Source: Sphingobium algorifonticola (GTDB taxonomy: Bacteria > Pseudomonadota > Alphaproteobacteria > Sphingomonadales > Sphingomonadaceae). Taken from it: DNA of 64,000 nucleotides. Numbering within the stretch: the first letter of the stretch is position 1; the number at the start of each line of letters is the position of its first letter. A model generated the notes under the pieces. It had not been told where the DNA came from, made no database searches, and worked only from the letters and a program-made list of their open reading frames with translations. The position numbers were made by a program, and so were the translations under genes. Shown here one piece after another: positions 17,732 through 30,733 of the stretch. The stretch spans positions 186,001 through 250,000 of the forward strand of contig NZ_RZUL01000001.1 in assembly GCF_004005485.1 (NCBI RefSeq). Direction: 5' to 3'.

Positions 17732-18206
17732 TGGCGGGCTCATCACGCAATATAGCCGCAGCGAAACATCCCGGCGCAGCATTATGGGCATGAATATAGG
17801 CAATGGCAGGATTGGCGAAAAGCACACGGATGGAGCTATCCGCTTCCCCAGCTGATGAGAGCCGCGCGTCTATCATCATGCCCTGCGCGTCATAGCCTTT
17901 CAGTCCCAATGTCCTGATCTGCATAACAGGCGGTATGGCATCGTGCCATTCGGCTGCCCGGTCCGCATGTTCGCGCGCGAAAATGGCGAAACTGTTGCGG
18001 AACGGCGTAGAAACATCATGGCTGAGATGGTGAAACAATATCAGCGGTTCGCCGGGCTGCGCATCTTCAAGAGTGATACGGCATGGATAGCCCGGCGTAT
18101 TATCAGCGATTATCCTGCAAGCACCGAACGTCCGAAGCGCCAAATCGTCCAACCCGCGGTAAGGCAGTACGATGGAAGGGTGCAAACCTGTGATACGGTA
18201 TGTCAT
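17703..18206 (-). CDS. DUF1203 family protein
   Basis: A 167-residue protein. It begins MTYRITGL, has an RIIADNTPGYPCRITLEDA region and ends with VLFANPAIAYIHAHNAAPGC, all typical of DUF1203. The biochemical role is unknown. ATG 18206 is preceded by AGCAGGAA; the frame stays open to 18737 only by chance through intergenic and antisense sequence. It converges on the DUF1289 gene with a 29-base overlap of 3' ends. Base composition is slightly less GC-rich than its neighbours. Confidence 0.85.
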   Translation of the reverse strand: MTYRITGLHPSIVLPYRGLDDLALRTFGACRIIADNTPGYPCRITLEDAQPGEPLILFHHLSHDVSTPFRNSFAIFAREHADRAAEWHDAIPPVMQIRTLGLKGYDAQGMMIDARLSSAGEADSSIRVLFANPAIAYIHAHNAAPGCFAAAILRDEPAIRPISSPSS

Positions 18207-18344
18207 TATGCCATTCCTGCTCTGTAACGTTGAGCCCTGGGCATAAATGCTGCGCCAAATGCTATCTTCCCGATACTTGCGACGATATTCCGGCCGTGCT
18301 TTCCCATTTCCCTTTGCAGCTATTGGCCATATGTATCGCGGCCT

Positions 18345-19892
18345 ATGACATCCCTGCTGCGCCGCATTGCCGCCATCCTTATCCTGACCGGCTTTGCCGC
18401 CACCGCGCGCGCGGACCAGATGGACCTGACCGCCGCGGCACGCAGCGTGGTGCGCGTCGCACTCGTCGCCAGCAACGGCGCACAGGCCTATTTCGTGGGC
18501 CATGGCAGCGGGCTTGTCGTCGCACCCGACAAAGTGTTGACCAACGCCCATGTCGTAGAGCTGGCGCGCGACGAAAAGGACATCGTGATCGGCATCGTGC
18601 CGTCCGAAGGCAAGAAAAGCTATGGCGGGCGGATCATCGCTTACTCGCCGGGCAATGACCTGGCGTTGATCCAGATGGAGGACGGGCGCTTGCCGCCGGG
18701 CAGCTTTTACGCCGGAGCGATCGCCGATGGACAGCATGTGACGGCGATTGGCTATCCCGGCACGGTCGATCGCGCGCAGGGTCTGGGCCTGAAGGACATG
18801 GTGGAGCCGATGATCGCGGTGAAGACCGGCGGCAACATTTCCTCAGGCCGGTCGGGCAAGGCCTTCGATACGCTGCTGCACACGGCCCCCCTGGCGTCGG
18901 GCAACAGCGGCGGGCCACTCGTCGACGATTGCGGCCGGGTGCTTGGCCTCAACAGCTTCGGTTCGATTTCGGACGGCAATGATGCGGAGTTCGGCTTTGC
19001 CGTCTCCAACCGTGAGATCGCCTCTTTCCTGCGGCAGGCGGGGGTCACGTTCCTGCGCACGTCGGCGCCCTGTCGCTCGCTCGCCGATATCGACGAGGCC
19101 GAGGCGCAGCGCGTGGCGGCGCTCGCCGCGAAACAGGATGCCGCCACGCGCGCGAGCAGCGAGGCGCAGGCGGCGGCGCTGGCGAAGGCGCGCGAAGCGG
19201 CCGAACAGGACATTATTGCCGCGCGGGAAAACATGATGGCGCTGGCCGCCGTCCTGCTGGCGCTGGCGGTGCTGGCAGCCGGGGCCGCGGGTCTCAATTA
19301 CACGCAGGGCAAGCAAAAGCCGACATTGTGGTTCGGCATCGGCGGTGGTGCGCTGCTGGTTGGCGCGCTGGCGATTTTCCTGCTCCGCCCCAGCTTTTCC
19401 GGCATCGAGGATCGCGTCGCGCGGACCGGCGTGGAAAGCGGCGCGGTCACCACGATCCAGACGATCGGCTATGACGCGACCGGCGACAATCTGTGCCGCA
19501 TCGATGAAGGACGCAGCCGCATTACCGTGTCACCAACGACCGACGTGCCGCTCAACTGGACGGCGACGGGCTGCGCAAACGGCAAACGGCAATATCGACG
19601 GGAAGGCGAAGAGTGGATCGAGGTAGCCAGCGCGCCCGACGATGCCGCGATTACCGTCACACGGTTCGATCCCGCTACCGGGGCGCTGCGCAGCGAACGC
19701 TATCTGGTCGATGCCGACACGCTCGAGCGCGCCCGCGCCATTCGCGCCCGCACCGACGCAGGGGCCTGCACGAGCGATGCATCAGCCTTGGCCGGGCTGG
19801 CGCGCATGCAGAACGATCTGCGCGCACTCCTGCCCCTGCAACCCAATGAGCGGCTCGTTTATCAATGCGGGAAAGGCATTGCCGCGCCTTAG
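18345..19892 (+). CDS. HtrA-like serine protease with C-terminal membrane module
   Basis: A 515-residue protein. A signal peptide (1-24) leads into a trypsin-like S1C protease domain with the full triad: H69 (TNAHVV), D105 (GNDLALIQ) and S188 (ASGNSGGPL). No PDZ domain follows, unlike DegP or DegS. Instead there is an Ala/Glu-rich coiled-coil stretch (about 245-290), two membrane helices (about 292-315 and 325-347), and a 160-residue C-terminal domain with several Cys residues. The protease should lie in the periplasm and, by helix count, so should the C-terminal domain. Substrate and role are unknown. Confidence 0.82.
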   Translation: MTSLLRRIAAILILTGFAATARADQMDLTAAARSVVRVALVASNGAQAYFVGHGSGLVVAPDKVLTNAHVVELARDEKDIVIGIVPSEGKKSYGGRIIAYSPGNDLALIQMEDGRLPPGSFYAGAIADGQHVTAIGYPGTVDRAQGLGLKDMVEPMIAVKTGGNISSGRSGKAFDTLLHTAPLASGNSGGPLVDDCGRVLGLNSFGSISDGNDAEFGFAVSNREIASFLRQAGVTFLRTSAPCRSLADIDEAEAQRVAALAAKQDAATRASSEAQAAALAKAREAAEQDIIAARENMMALAAVLLALAVLAAGAAGLNYTQGKQKPTLWFGIGGGALLVGALAIFLLRPSFSGIEDRVARTGVESGAVTTIQTIGYDATGDNLCRIDEGRSRITVSPTTDVPLNWTATGCANGKRQYRREGEEWIEVASAPDDAAITVTRFDPATGALRSERYLVDADTLERARAIRARTDAGACTSDASALAGLARMQNDLRALLPLQPNERLVYQCGKGIAAP

Positions 19893-21634
19893 GCGGCCGC
19901 GCGCACTTCGCCTGACAAGGCCGTGAACTCGTCGCGCAGCCGATGGGCCTTGCGGGCGATATCGTCGGCCGTGGCGAGCAGGCTGTGTGCGGCCGCGCGG
20001 ACGTCGCTCGCCTGATTCTGCAAGTCGGCCATGCCGCCCGCCGCGTCGCGTGATCCGCGCCGCACATCGTCCATCGCGGCCACGATTTCCCGGCTGGAGG
20101 CACTTTGCGTGGCGACGGCTTCGCTGATCCGGTCAGCGTTACCATCCAGCCCGGCGGCCATCCGCTCGACGAGCGACACACTCTCGAGCACCTCGTCGCT
20201 GGTCGCGGCGATCCGATGCAGTTGCTGGCCGATTTCACCGGCGACGGCCTGCGTCTGTCGGGCGAGTGCCTTCACTTCCTGCGCCACCACGGCAAAGCCG
20301 CGTCCGGCGTCACCAGCCCGGCTCGCCTCTATTCCGGCATTGAGCGCCAGCATGTTGGTCTGCTGCGCGATGCCCGTAATCTGGTCGAGCGCGCCGCCGA
20401 TGTCCTGCACAAGGGTGCGCAGATCATGCGCGTAGGTGCGGTTGTGCTGGCTCTGCGCATGAACGCTGCTCGCCTGCACGCGCGCCGAATCGACGCTGGC
20501 GTCGACGTCGCGGATAATGGCGCGCAAGGTGCCGGTGGCGGCTTCCATCTGTCCCATGGTCTGCGCGATCGCCTCGACATCCTGCGCCGCGCGCGACGCC
20601 ATGATTTCGGACGAGGCGGACGTCTGCGTCATCTGTTCGGCCATGGCCCGCATGGAGGCTGCCGCTGCCGCCAGCCCGTCGACCAGATGCGACAGTTCCG
20701 CACCGAAGCGTGCGAACAGGCCGTCCAGCAGACTGGCGCGGGCAATCGCCGCTTCGGACGCGGCATGTTCCATGTGGCGCAGATTGGCTTCGGCGGCATG
20801 GCGCGCGATCGCCGCCTGCCGCGCTTCCCGCGCCCGTGTGGCGGCAATCCCGATCGCGCGGGCAATGTCACCGATTTCGTCGCTGCGATCCGCGCCGGGC
20901 ACGTCGGCTTCCTCATCCATCGCGGTGCTGGCGGTATAGGCGGCAATCTGGCCCAGCGGCTCCACGATCCGCCGATTGGCGATCCGCAACGTGGCATAGC
21001 CGCCGATCAGACCGAAGATCATGATCATGGCCATCGCCCCCTGGGTCAGCACCCCGCCGATGCGCAGCCCGTCCCGTTCCGCATTGGCAAGATCGCGCAG
21101 GCCGCGGATATACAGTTCCGCATTCATCAGCAGCGGCCCGACCTGCGTGTAGAAAGTGCCGGACAGGAAGAAATCGAGTGCATCGGCATCCCCTGCCTGC
21201 AAAAGGCGCGCAAGCTGTACCAGCGCAGCGTCGGCGCGCGCGCGTTCGTCCGCCATGTCGGTCCAGGCGATGCCGCCGGCCTTTTCCGGTGCCGCTTCGG
21301 CAAGGCTGACCCAGTCTGCGGCGATTTCACCCTGGAGCGAATCGACGGCGCTCGCGCCGCCCTGCGGCGTCATGTTGCCGCTTTGCACTTTGTTCGCGAT
21401 CACCAGCGCCTGACCATAGCCGTTCATCGCATGTTGCAGAGTGCTGATCGGCACGAGGCGGTTTTCGACGAGCCGCGACAGCCCGTTCTGGTTGACGATC
21501 GAGGCCCCGAAGACCGAGAGCGTGAGGAACAGGAGCAGCGCCACCAGGATCGCCACCACGATCCGCACATGATTGCCAAGCGACCGGCCTTCACCGCGAA
21601 GGAAACGATGCGCATGCTGAAGCCAGGACGTCAT
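19889..21634 (-). CDS. Methyl-accepting chemotaxis protein
   Basis: A 581-residue chemoreceptor or related signalling protein. The first membrane helix lies near residues 23-47 ([20 protein letters not shown]), then a periplasmic helical ligand domain of about 150 residues, a second helix ([15 protein letters not shown]), a HAMP-like linker and the signalling domain with the hairpin-tip sequence [19 protein letters not shown]. No CheA, CheW or CheR gene is adjacent. The ATG at 21634 lacks a strong ribosome site; a GTG at 21670 is the alternative. The stop overlaps the protease gene by four bases. Confidence 0.92.
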   Translation of the reverse strand: MTSWLQHAHRFLRGEGRSLGNHVRIVVAILVALLLFLTLSVFGASIVNQNGLSRLVENRLVPISTLQHAMNGYGQALVIANKVQSGNMTPQGGASAVDSLQGEIAADWVSLAEAAPEKAGGIAWTDMADERARADAALVQLARLLQAGDADALDFFLSGTFYTQVGPLLMNAELYIRGLRDLANAERDGLRIGGVLTQGAMAMIMIFGLIGGYATLRIANRRIVEPLGQIAAYTASTAMDEEADVPGADRSDEIGDIARAIGIAATRAREARQAAIARHAAEANLRHMEHAASEAAIARASLLDGLFARFGAELSHLVDGLAAAAASMRAMAEQMTQTSASSEIMASRAAQDVEAIAQTMGQMEAATGTLRAIIRDVDASVDSARVQASSVHAQSQHNRTYAHDLRTLVQDIGGALDQITGIAQQTNMLALNAGIEASRAGDAGRGFAVVAQEVKALARQTQAVAGEIGQQLHRIAATSDEVLESVSLVERMAAGLDGNADRISEAVATQSASSREIVAAMDDVRRGSRDAAGGMADLQNQASDVRAAAHSLLATADDIARKAHRLRDEFTALSGEVRAAA

Positions 21635-21697
21635 ACAGGAACACTCGACCGCAATGATTTTTTGTTGCACGGCCTATGCGCCATCGCGCCATAAAAA

Positions 21698-21784
21698 ATG
21701 GTTAACGCGGGCGGCGATCGCGCGCCGCCAGTGCAGCAATAAGTGACACAAAACCGTCATATTACTGTCATGAAGACGTTAACC
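21698..21784. promoter_or_regulatory. GTTAAC motifs in the MCP-atpH intergenic region
   Basis: The divergent gap of about 380 bases has ATGGTTAA at 21698-21705 (TTAACCAT on the MCP strand, 64 bases before its ATG) and GTTAACC at 21778-21784. TTAACCAT-type half sites resemble the CtrA recognition sequence of alphaproteobacteria, which often controls motility genes. The rest of the gap shows no gene; the atp promoter must lie in it, but I cannot place it firmly. Confidence 0.3.
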
Positions 21785-22013
21785 TTTGCCGACTGCGCGC
21801 CTGCGAAATGCCGCAGCGATCATGCAGGTGCCCGTGGCGGACAAGCCCATCATTGGCCGCGATATTGGCGGCGCGACCCGTTGCCACCTAATCGCCCGTG
21901 GCGTCTTGCATCCTTACACCCCTCCTGCTAACCGGCGCGCACATCAGGGGGGTGGGGCAACCACCTCCCCTTCTTGGCATGAGCGCCATTGCACAGCGGA
22001 GGACTTTCACAGC

Positions 22014-22568
22014 GTGGAGACGAGTGGCAGCATTCAGGCGAGCCTCAGCGGACGCTATGCCGTGGCCCTGTTCGAACTGGCGCGCGACGGCAAGGCGCTG
22101 GATGCGGTAGGCGAAAGCCTGGCGGCGTTGAAAAAGGCTGTCGCCGAATCGGGCGAGTTCAAGGCATTGATCGTCAGCCCGCTGGTGGGTCGCGACGCCG
22201 CGACGAAGGCCGTCGCTGCCGTGGCGCAGTCGATGGGTCTCGATCCGCTGACCGCCAATTTCCTGGGCGTGCTGGCGCAGAACCGTCGCCTCGGTCAGTT
22301 GCCCGCCGTCATCCGCGCTTATGAAACGCTGCTGTCGAATCACCGGGGCGAAGCGCGCGCCGAAGTCGTTTCGGCCTATGCGCTCGACGATACGCAGATG
22401 AGCGCGCTCAAGCAGAGCCTCAAGGCCCGCGTTGGTCGCGATGTCGCGGTTGATGCAAGGGTCGATCCCGCGATCCTGGGCGGACTGGTCGTGAAGATCG
22501 GCAGCCAGATGATCGACAGTTCCATCCGTACCCGTTTGAATAGTCTCGCCCACGCAATGAAGGGCTAA
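22014..22568 (+). CDS. atpH: F0F1 ATP synthase subunit delta
   Basis: Part of the peripheral stalk that holds F1 to F0. The 184-residue protein has the OSCP/delta pattern: SLSGRYAVALFELARD at the start, then the ANFLGVLAQNRRLGQLPAV block and a C-terminal GGLVVKIGSQMIDSSIRTRL. The start is GTG at 22014, following GCGGAGG; the frame extends 76 codons upstream without conserved sequence. First gene of atpHAGDC; the F0 genes are not in the window, which is the usual alphaproteobacterial split. Confidence 0.95.
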   Translation: METSGSIQASLSGRYAVALFELARDGKALDAVGESLAALKKAVAESGEFKALIVSPLVGRDAATKAVAAVAQSMGLDPLTANFLGVLAQNRRLGQLPAVIRAYETLLSNHRGEARAEVVSAYALDDTQMSALKQSLKARVGRDVAVDARVDPAILGGLVVKIGSQMIDSSIRTRLNSLAHAMKG

Positions 22569-22597
22569 AGACCCGCAAGGGTCCGATGAAAGGTTAA

Positions 22598-24130
<1,533 letters not shown>

Positions 24131-24138
24131 AAGTAATC

Positions 24139-24166
24139 CGTCATCCCGGCTTGCGTCGGGGTGACG
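24139..24166. repeat. Palindromic repeat inside the atp operon (atpA-atpG)
   Basis: CGTCATCCCGGCTTGCGTCG followed by GGGTGACG forms an imperfect hairpin in the 52-base gap between atpA and atpG. It resembles the CCCGGCGAAAGCCGGG-type repeats elsewhere in the window (9204, 27163 and 56061). Confidence 0.7.
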
Positions 24167-24182
24167 AACCACAAGGTTCGTC

Positions 24183-25058
24183 ATGGCAAGTCTGAAAGAA
24201 CTCAAAGGGCGGATCGCCTCGGTCAAATCGACCCAGAAGATCACCAAGGCCAAGCAGATGGTCGCCGCGGCGAAGCTGCGCAAGGCGCAGGCCGCCGCCG
24301 AAGCCGCGCGCCCCTATAACGTGCGTCTGGAACGCATCGTCGCCACGCTGGCGTCCAAGGTATCGGCCAGCGAAAGCGCGCCCAAGCTGCTGGCCGGGAC
24401 GGGCAAGGACGACGTGCATCTGCTGGTCGTCGCCAATTCCGACCGCGGTCTGGCCGGTGCGTTCAATGCCAATATCGTGAAAGCAGCGGTGCTGAAGGCC
24501 CGCTTCCTGATCGCCGAGGGCAAGACGGTGCAATTCTATCTGATCGGGCGCAAGGGTCGCCCGGTCATCAACCGCACCTTCCCCGGCATGATCGTGGGTC
24601 AGTATGACACGACCGGCGCGAAGGCCCCCGGCTACGAACAGGCGCAGGCGATCGCGCAGGACATCAGTGCCATGTTCTTCGCGGGCAAGTTCGACGTGGC
24701 GCATCTGTTCTACTCGACGTTCAAGTCCGCGCTCGCGCAGATCCCGACCGAGCAGCAACTGATCCCCGTCGCAATCCCCGCCGACGCCCCCGCCGCCAGC
24801 AACGCAGCGGTCGAATATGAGCCGGATGAAGCGACGATCCTTGAGGATCTGCTCCCCCGCAACATGACGATCCAGCTGTTCAAGGCGCTGCTGGAAAACA
24901 TGGCGTCGGAACAGGGCGCGTCGATGACCGCGATGGATAACGCCACGCGCAACGCCGGCGACCTCATCAACAACCTGACCATCCAGTACAACCGCAGCCG
25001 CCAGGCCGCGATCACGACGGAACTGATCGAAATCATCGCGGGCGCAGAGGCGCTCTAA
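24183..25058 (+). CDS. atpG: F0F1 ATP synthase subunit gamma
   Basis: Central rotor shaft of F1. The 291-residue protein starts [20 protein letters not shown] and ends with the conserved helix [42 protein letters not shown] is the conserved central segment. The ribosome site AAGG lies just downstream of the intergenic hairpin repeat. Third gene of the operon. Confidence 0.98.
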   Translation: MASLKELKGRIASVKSTQKITKAKQMVAAAKLRKAQAAAEAARPYNVRLERIVATLASKVSASESAPKLLAGTGKDDVHLLVVANSDRGLAGAFNANIVKAAVLKARFLIAEGKTVQFYLIGRKGRPVINRTFPGMIVGQYDTTGAKAPGYEQAQAIAQDISAMFFAGKFDVAHLFYSTFKSALAQIPTEQQLIPVAIPADAPAASNAAVEYEPDEATILEDLLPRNMTIQLFKALLENMASEQGASMTAMDNATRNAGDLINNLTIQYNRSRQAAITTELIEIIAGAEAL

Positions 25059-26531
<1,473 letters not shown>

Positions 26532-26540
26532 GGCTTGAAT

Positions 26541-26636
26541 AGCCCCTCCCCTTCAGGGGAGGGGTTGGGGTGGGGGCTAAGCGCAACCATCCTGACTGCC
26601 CCCACCCCCGGCCCCTCCCCTAAAGGGGAGGGGGGA
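26541..26636. repeat. Paired inverted repeat between atpD and atpC (family C)
   Basis: Two inverted copies of a C/G-rich palindromic unit: AGCCCCTCCCCTTCAGGGGA starts the left copy and GGCCCCTCCCCTAAAGGGGA lies in the right. Together they can fold into a long stem within the message of the ATP synthase operon. Related units lie at 33326-33444 and 50046-50213. Confidence 0.8.
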
Positions 26637-26646
26637 GAAGCATGAA

Positions 26647-26901
26647 ATGCCCCTACATTTTGAACTCGTGACACCGGAAAAGCTCGTTCGTTCGGAGGAC
26701 GTCTACATGGTTGTCGTGCCCGGCAGCGAAGGCGATTTCGGTGTGCTGGAGGGCCATGCGCCGTTCATGTCCACCGTCCGCGACGGCGCGTTGCAGGTGT
26801 TCGCCAGCGCTGGTGCTGCGCCCGAAACGATCGACGTCGTCGGCGGCTTTGCCGAAGTGACCGAACAGGGCCTCACGGTCCTCGCCGAACGCGCGGGATA
26901 A
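26647..26901 (+). CDS. atpC: F0F1 ATP synthase subunit epsilon
   Basis: Rotor subunit that regulates ATP hydrolysis. The 84-residue protein is the N-terminal beta-sandwich only ([20 protein letters not shown], then [20 protein letters not shown]); the C-terminal helical hairpin of E. coli epsilon is missing, as in many alphaproteobacteria. The ATG at 26647 gives the conserved frame; an ATG five bases earlier leads to a 9-codon dead end. A strong terminator follows. Confidence 0.95.
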   Translation: MPLHFELVTPEKLVRSEDVYMVVVPGSEGDFGVLEGHAPFMSTVRDGALQVFASAGAAPETIDVVGGFAEVTEQGLTVLAERAG

Positions 26902-26930
26902 TATTCCCCGACACATAAGCCGACGACCAT

Positions 26931-26968
26931 AAAGGGCCGCCTTTCGATACCGGAAGGCGGCCCTTTGT
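26931..26968 (+). terminator. Terminator of the atpHAGDC operon
   Basis: AAAGGGCCGCCTTT (26931-26944) pairs exactly with AAGGCGGCCCTTT ending at 26966, around an 8-base loop. It lies 30 bases after the atpC stop. Confidence 0.85.
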
Positions 26969-26999
26969 ATGTTTACCGTTACACCGGAGATATCCCCCT

Positions 27000-27189
27000 C
27001 CGTTCGCCCTGAGCCTGTCGAAGTCTGTCCTGAGCGCCTGCCGCAGGCGGGCAGTCGAAGGGGGGCAAGACTGAGCCAAAGGCGAAGTCCCTTCACTTCG
27101 TTCAGGAGAACCCTTCGACAAGCTCAGGGCGAACGGTTTTCAGCTTTCATACCGCGCCCCAGCCGTTCCCCGGCGAAAGCCGGGGAACG
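27000..27189. repeat. Long palindromic repeat, family A copy 2, plus a second hairpin
   Basis: 27000-27136 opens with CGTTCGCCCTGAGCCTGTCG and closes with its inverse CGACAAGCTCAGGGCGAACG. The interior has CTTCACTTCGTTCAGG, shared with copy 1 at 10261-10357. A separate hairpin CGTTCCCCGGCGAAAGCCGG with its closing GGAACG lies at 27163-27189. These fill most of the 356-base gap between atpC and the next gene; no other gene is seen. Confidence 0.8.
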
Positions 27190-27257
27190 TGGGGGCTATC
27201 GTAACTCGACGCCTCCGCAATCACGCCTTATGACCGCTTGGCAGGGGGAACCACGTC

Positions 27258-28769
27258 ATCACGCCGTCACCACGCATCACCGCCGACAGCCCCCGCGCCA
27301 TTCCGCTAGGCTGGCTCCTCGCCGCGCTTGCCGTCTGGCTCGGCGGCACGCAGCTTTTGCTGTGGCGGTTCCTCGATATCGCGCCTTGGTGGGCCTATGC
27401 GCTGGGGGTGAGCGGCGTGGTGGCGCTATGCGTCGGGATCGTGCGGCTGGTGCCTGCCGCCCTGGACAGCGGCGTCTCCATCCGCATATTGGTCGTCGGC
27501 TTTGTCGTTGCCTTCGTGCTGATGCTGCTCGGCGGGCAGGGCCGGTTCCTCTATGCCAATATCGACTGGCAGGTGCGCTATGCCGTGCTGCGCGACATGG
27601 GGATCAACCCGTGGCCGTTCGTCTACACATCGCGCCCTATGCCCGATGTGCTGCGCGCGCCGATCGGCATGTTCTTCCTGCCCGCCCTTGCCTTCAAGGC
27701 GTGGGGGTCACGCGCGGGCGACATCGCCCTGCTGTTCCAAAACAGCGCCTTGCTGGGGATGCTGCTGGCGATGGCATCCCGTCTGTTTGCCGGCACCCGC
27801 GCACGGCTATGGGCGCTGGGCGTGTTCCTCGCGTTCAGCGGTCTCGACGCAGCAGGCGCATTGTTCGTTCATGGCGGCCTTGCCGATCATCTGGAGAACT
27901 GGGCGCAGATCCAATATTCCTCCACGCTCACCCTGGCCTTCTGGGTGCCACATCATGCGATGACGGCGTGGATCGGCGCGCTGCTGTTTCTGCTCTGGCG
28001 CACGGGGCGCATCCCGCTCAGCGTCTTTCTCGCGATCCTGCCGCTCACCCTGCTCTGGTCGCCCTTCGGCCTGCTGGGCACCCTGCCCTTTGTTGCGCTG
28101 GCGGGGATCGAGACGCTGATCCGCCGTCGCCTGCGCCTCAGCGACATCGCCCTGCCCGCGCTCTCCAGCCTGCTATGCGTGCCGGGCCTGCTCTATCTGG
28201 GTGCAGCGGGTGACGATGTAGGCATTCGCCTGTTCGCGCCGGGGGGGCTGCGCTACATCGTCTTCCAGCTGTTCGAGACTGCGCCCTATCTGGTGCCGCT
28301 TGCCCTTGTCGCCCGCACCGGACGCTTCGGCCTGCCGACATTTCTCGTCATCATCGCCTGCCTGCTGCTGATGCCGTTCGTCCAGATCGGCTGGTCGATC
28401 GACTTCATGATGCGCGCGTCCGTCCCGGCGCTTACCATTCTGGCGGTGATGGTTGCCGATGCCGTGGCGCCGGGCGATCAGGGTGCACCCGCGCCGATCC
28501 GCTTGTGGCTGCTGCTGGCGCTGGTGATCGGCAGCGTGACCGGCGCGCATGAAATCCGCCGCGCGCTGACGCAACCGCCCGCGCCCGAAGTGCGCTGCAC
28601 CTTCTGGAAGGCCTGGGACCAGAGCTTCGCGGCTTTCCCCAAAGGTTCCTATCTCGCGCCCTTGCCGGATATGCCTGCATGGGTGCGACCGCATGCTCCG
28701 GCCCGTGCCAGTGCGGTGGAGCCGGAGCAGTGCTGGCGAGGGGATTGGTACAGGCGCTCTACCGGCTGA
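27258..28769 (+). CDS. Polytopic membrane protein, unknown function
   Basis: A protein of about 503 residues with roughly ten membrane helices. After the first two helices lies a loop with NIDWQVRYAVLRDMGINPWP, a layout that recalls GT-C-type membrane glycosyltransferases, but no defining motif is certain. The frame is coding-like from about 27258, yet no ATG, GTG or TTG occurs before a TTG at 27357, which would fall inside the first helix. An ATC at 27258 sits 8 bases after AGGGGGA, so a non-standard start is possible. It converges on a methyltransferase and glycosyltransferase pair with an 11-base overlap, which hints at a role in glycan or lipid modification. Confidence 0.7.
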   Translation: MTPSPRITADSPRAIPLGWLLAALAVWLGGTQLLLWRFLDIAPWWAYALGVSGVVALCVGIVRLVPAALDSGVSIRILVVGFVVAFVLMLLGGQGRFLYANIDWQVRYAVLRDMGINPWPFVYTSRPMPDVLRAPIGMFFLPALAFKAWGSRAGDIALLFQNSALLGMLLAMASRLFAGTRARLWALGVFLAFSGLDAAGALFVHGGLADHLENWAQIQYSSTLTLAFWVPHHAMTAWIGALLFLLWRTGRIPLSVFLAILPLTLLWSPFGLLGTLPFVALAGIETLIRRRLRLSDIALPALSSLLCVPGLLYLGAAGDDVGIRLFAPGGLRYIVFQLFETAPYLVPLALVARTGRFGLPTFLVIIACLLLMPFVQIGWSIDFMMRASVPALTILAVMVADAVAPGDQGAPAPIRLWLLLALVIGSVTGAHEIRRALTQPPAPEVRCTFWKAWDQSFAAFPKGSYLAPLPDMPAWVRPHAPARASAVEPEQCWRGDWYRRSTG

Positions 28770-29484
28770 GCACCGCGTAAAGCGAAAGGCCGATCGGAAA
28801 GCGGATATGGTCGACCAGATGCCGTTCCGCCGCGAATATCCCTTTCAGCATCGCATTGACCGGCGCGGACGGGCGCGCATCCAGCGCCGCCTTGCTGCGC
28901 GTCACCTGATGCGCGATCCGCTGCATCACCGCGAGCGGGAACAGCAGGCTGTTGAAATAGCCGATTGCCTGCACCTGCATCCCGGCGTCCTGCGCCACGA
29001 CCTGAAGGCTCTCGCGCGTGTAGCGCCGCTTGTGGTGATGCAACGCATCATGATCCGACCAGAGCCATGGTACCGCAGGCACCGTCAGCAGCAATCGCCC
29101 GTCCGTCTTCAGACGGCCGCCGAGCGCAGCGAGCGAGGCGCGGTCGTCGTCGATATGCTCCAGCACGTCGAGCAAGGCAATCATGTCATAGTCCGTATCG
29201 CCAAAGCCGATGTCATGCGGCAGCGCGCCGCCCGCGATGGTGCCGATGCCGTGCCCGGCGGCCAGCGCACGGGCGTCGGCATCATATTCGAACGCATCGA
29301 GCCTGCCATAGCCCGCCAGCAGCGAGAGATTGCCGCCGGTGCCGCAGCCCGCCTCCAATATGCGGGCATCGTCACCCAGCGGCACATGCCGCTCGATCAG
29401 ATGGGAAATGATGGCGCGGCGGGCGACGAACCACCAGTGGTCCGCCTCCTGCGCGCTCATGCTCGAATAGGCTGCGCGATCCAT
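28759..29484 (-). CDS. Class I SAM-dependent methyltransferase
   Basis: A 241-residue protein with a Rossmann-type SAM fold: motif I ILEAGCGTGGNLSLLAGYG and a later MIALLDVLEHIDDD. The N-terminus MDRAAYSSM...HWWFVARRAII is typical of a family often found beside polyprenyl-phosphate glycosyltransferases. The substrate is unknown; glycan or lipid modification is inferred from context. Its start lies inside the end of the GT2 gene (28-base overlap); a start at 29460 would give an ATGA junction, but the MDRAAY extension is conserved in the family. It overlaps the convergent membrane protein gene by 11 bases. Confidence 0.88.
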   Translation of the reverse strand: MDRAAYSSMSAQEADHWWFVARRAIISHLIERHVPLGDDARILEAGCGTGGNLSLLAGYGRLDAFEYDADARALAAGHGIGTIAGGALPHDIGFGDTDYDMIALLDVLEHIDDDRASLAALGGRLKTDGRLLLTVPAVPWLWSDHDALHHHKRRYTRESLQVVAQDAGMQVQAIGYFNSLLFPLAVMQRIAHQVTRSKAALDARPSAPVNAMLKGIFAAERHLVDHIRFPIGLSLYAVLSR

Positions 29485-30494
29485 TGGTCGTCCCCCGGAA
29501 GATCAGTGTCGGTAGCGGGGACCGCGACGGCGGCGCTTTCGTCCGCCCCCACGTCCTCCGCCACTACATAGAGCGGGCGGTTGCGCACTTCCTGCGCAAC
29601 CCGGCCCAGATATTCGCCAATGATGCCAAGGCTCATCAGATTGAGGCCGCCGAGCATCAGCACTGCAACCATGATGGAGGCATAGCCGGGCGTGTCGGCC
29701 CCTGTGACCAGCGTCTTGACGACCAGCGCGACGGCGTAGCCGAACGCGAGCATCGCGATCAGCCCGCCCAGATAGGACCAGATGCGCAGCGGCATGGTGG
29801 TCGAGGATGTGACGCCATCGAGCGCCAGCCCCCACAGCTTGCGCAGCCGCCATTTGGTCTGCCCCGCCTCGCGCGCCTCGCGCTCATAGTCGACGGTGGC
29901 GACGCGAAAGCCGACCCAGGAAAAAAGCCCCTTGTTGAACCGCGCCTGTTCGCTCAGTTGCTTGACCGCATCGACGGCCTGTCGGTCGAGCAGCCGGAAG
30001 TCGCCGACATTTTCCGGGATCGGATAATCGGCGAGGCGATTGAGGATGCGATAGAAGACATGCGCGCTCCACCGCTTGAACCGGCTGTCGCTGGACCGGT
30101 CGATGCGACGGGCATTGACGACCTGCGCACCGCCCAGCCAGAGCCGTACCATCGCTTCGATGACTTCCGGCGGATCCTGCAAATCGACGTCGATGGGGAT
30201 GACCGCATCGCCACGCGCACGGCTGATGCCGGCGGCTAGCGCCGCTTCCTTGCCGAAATTGCGGGAGAGCGCGACATAACGGACATCCGCATTCATCCGC
30301 GCGAGGATCGCCAGAATATCCCGCGTCCGATCGCTGCTGCCATCATCGACGAACAGATATTCGGCCCGTGCATCGGGGCCGATCAGCGCCAGCGCGCTCT
30401 GCACGGCAGGCCGCGCGCGATTGAGGAACAGCGACAGCGATTCCTGCTCGTTCAGCACGGGAATGACCAGCGACAGGGCAATGCGATCCGCCAT
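29457..30494 (-). CDS. GT2 glycosyltransferase, GtrB/DPM1-like
   Basis: A 345-residue membrane-linked glycosyltransferase. The GT-A domain shows SLVIPVLNEQESLSLFL, FVDDGSSDRT and the DxD-like PIDVDLQDPPEVIEAM. Two C-terminal membrane helices (WSYLGGLIAMLAFGYAVALV and ASIMVAVLMLGGLNLMSLGI) match GtrB/ArnC-type enzymes, which move a sugar from an NDP donor to undecaprenyl phosphate. The sugar cannot be told from sequence. It overlaps the methyltransferase gene downstream, so the two are likely co-expressed. Confidence 0.92.
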   Translation of the reverse strand: MADRIALSLVIPVLNEQESLSLFLNRARPAVQSALALIGPDARAEYLFVDDGSSDRTRDILAILARMNADVRYVALSRNFGKEAALAAGISRARGDAVIPIDVDLQDPPEVIEAMVRLWLGGAQVVNARRIDRSSDSRFKRWSAHVFYRILNRLADYPIPENVGDFRLLDRQAVDAVKQLSEQARFNKGLFSWVGFRVATVDYEREAREAGQTKWRLRKLWGLALDGVTSSTTMPLRIWSYLGGLIAMLAFGYAVALVVKTLVTGADTPGYASIMVAVLMLGGLNLMSLGIIGEYLGRVAQEVRNRPLYVVAEDVGADESAAVAVPATDTDLPGDDQWIAQPIRA

Positions 30495-30733
30495 TCGGCT
30501 TCCTGATTGTCTTGTGCCCCTCCCCTGCGGACGGGCGCGGATTCACCTTGGGCAAAATTGGTTAATGAAGGGTAACGTCGGGCGCAGATTGCGTGATCGT
30601 TCCCCCGCATCAGGCGGCCGCGCGACCAGACATTAGGTTTTTGTCAAAGTTTCCCGCCTATTCACCTTGATCAGCCATCATTTGTTGGGGTGGCCGCACG
30701 AACATTCGGCACCTCATTGCTTGCGGGAATATC

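Noticed and set aside
26969..28213. 414-residue plus-strand frame through the repeat and membrane protein gene
   Set aside because: Starts inside a palindromic repeat and overlaps the membrane protein in another frame; its sequence is Arg/Ala-rich and without helices.
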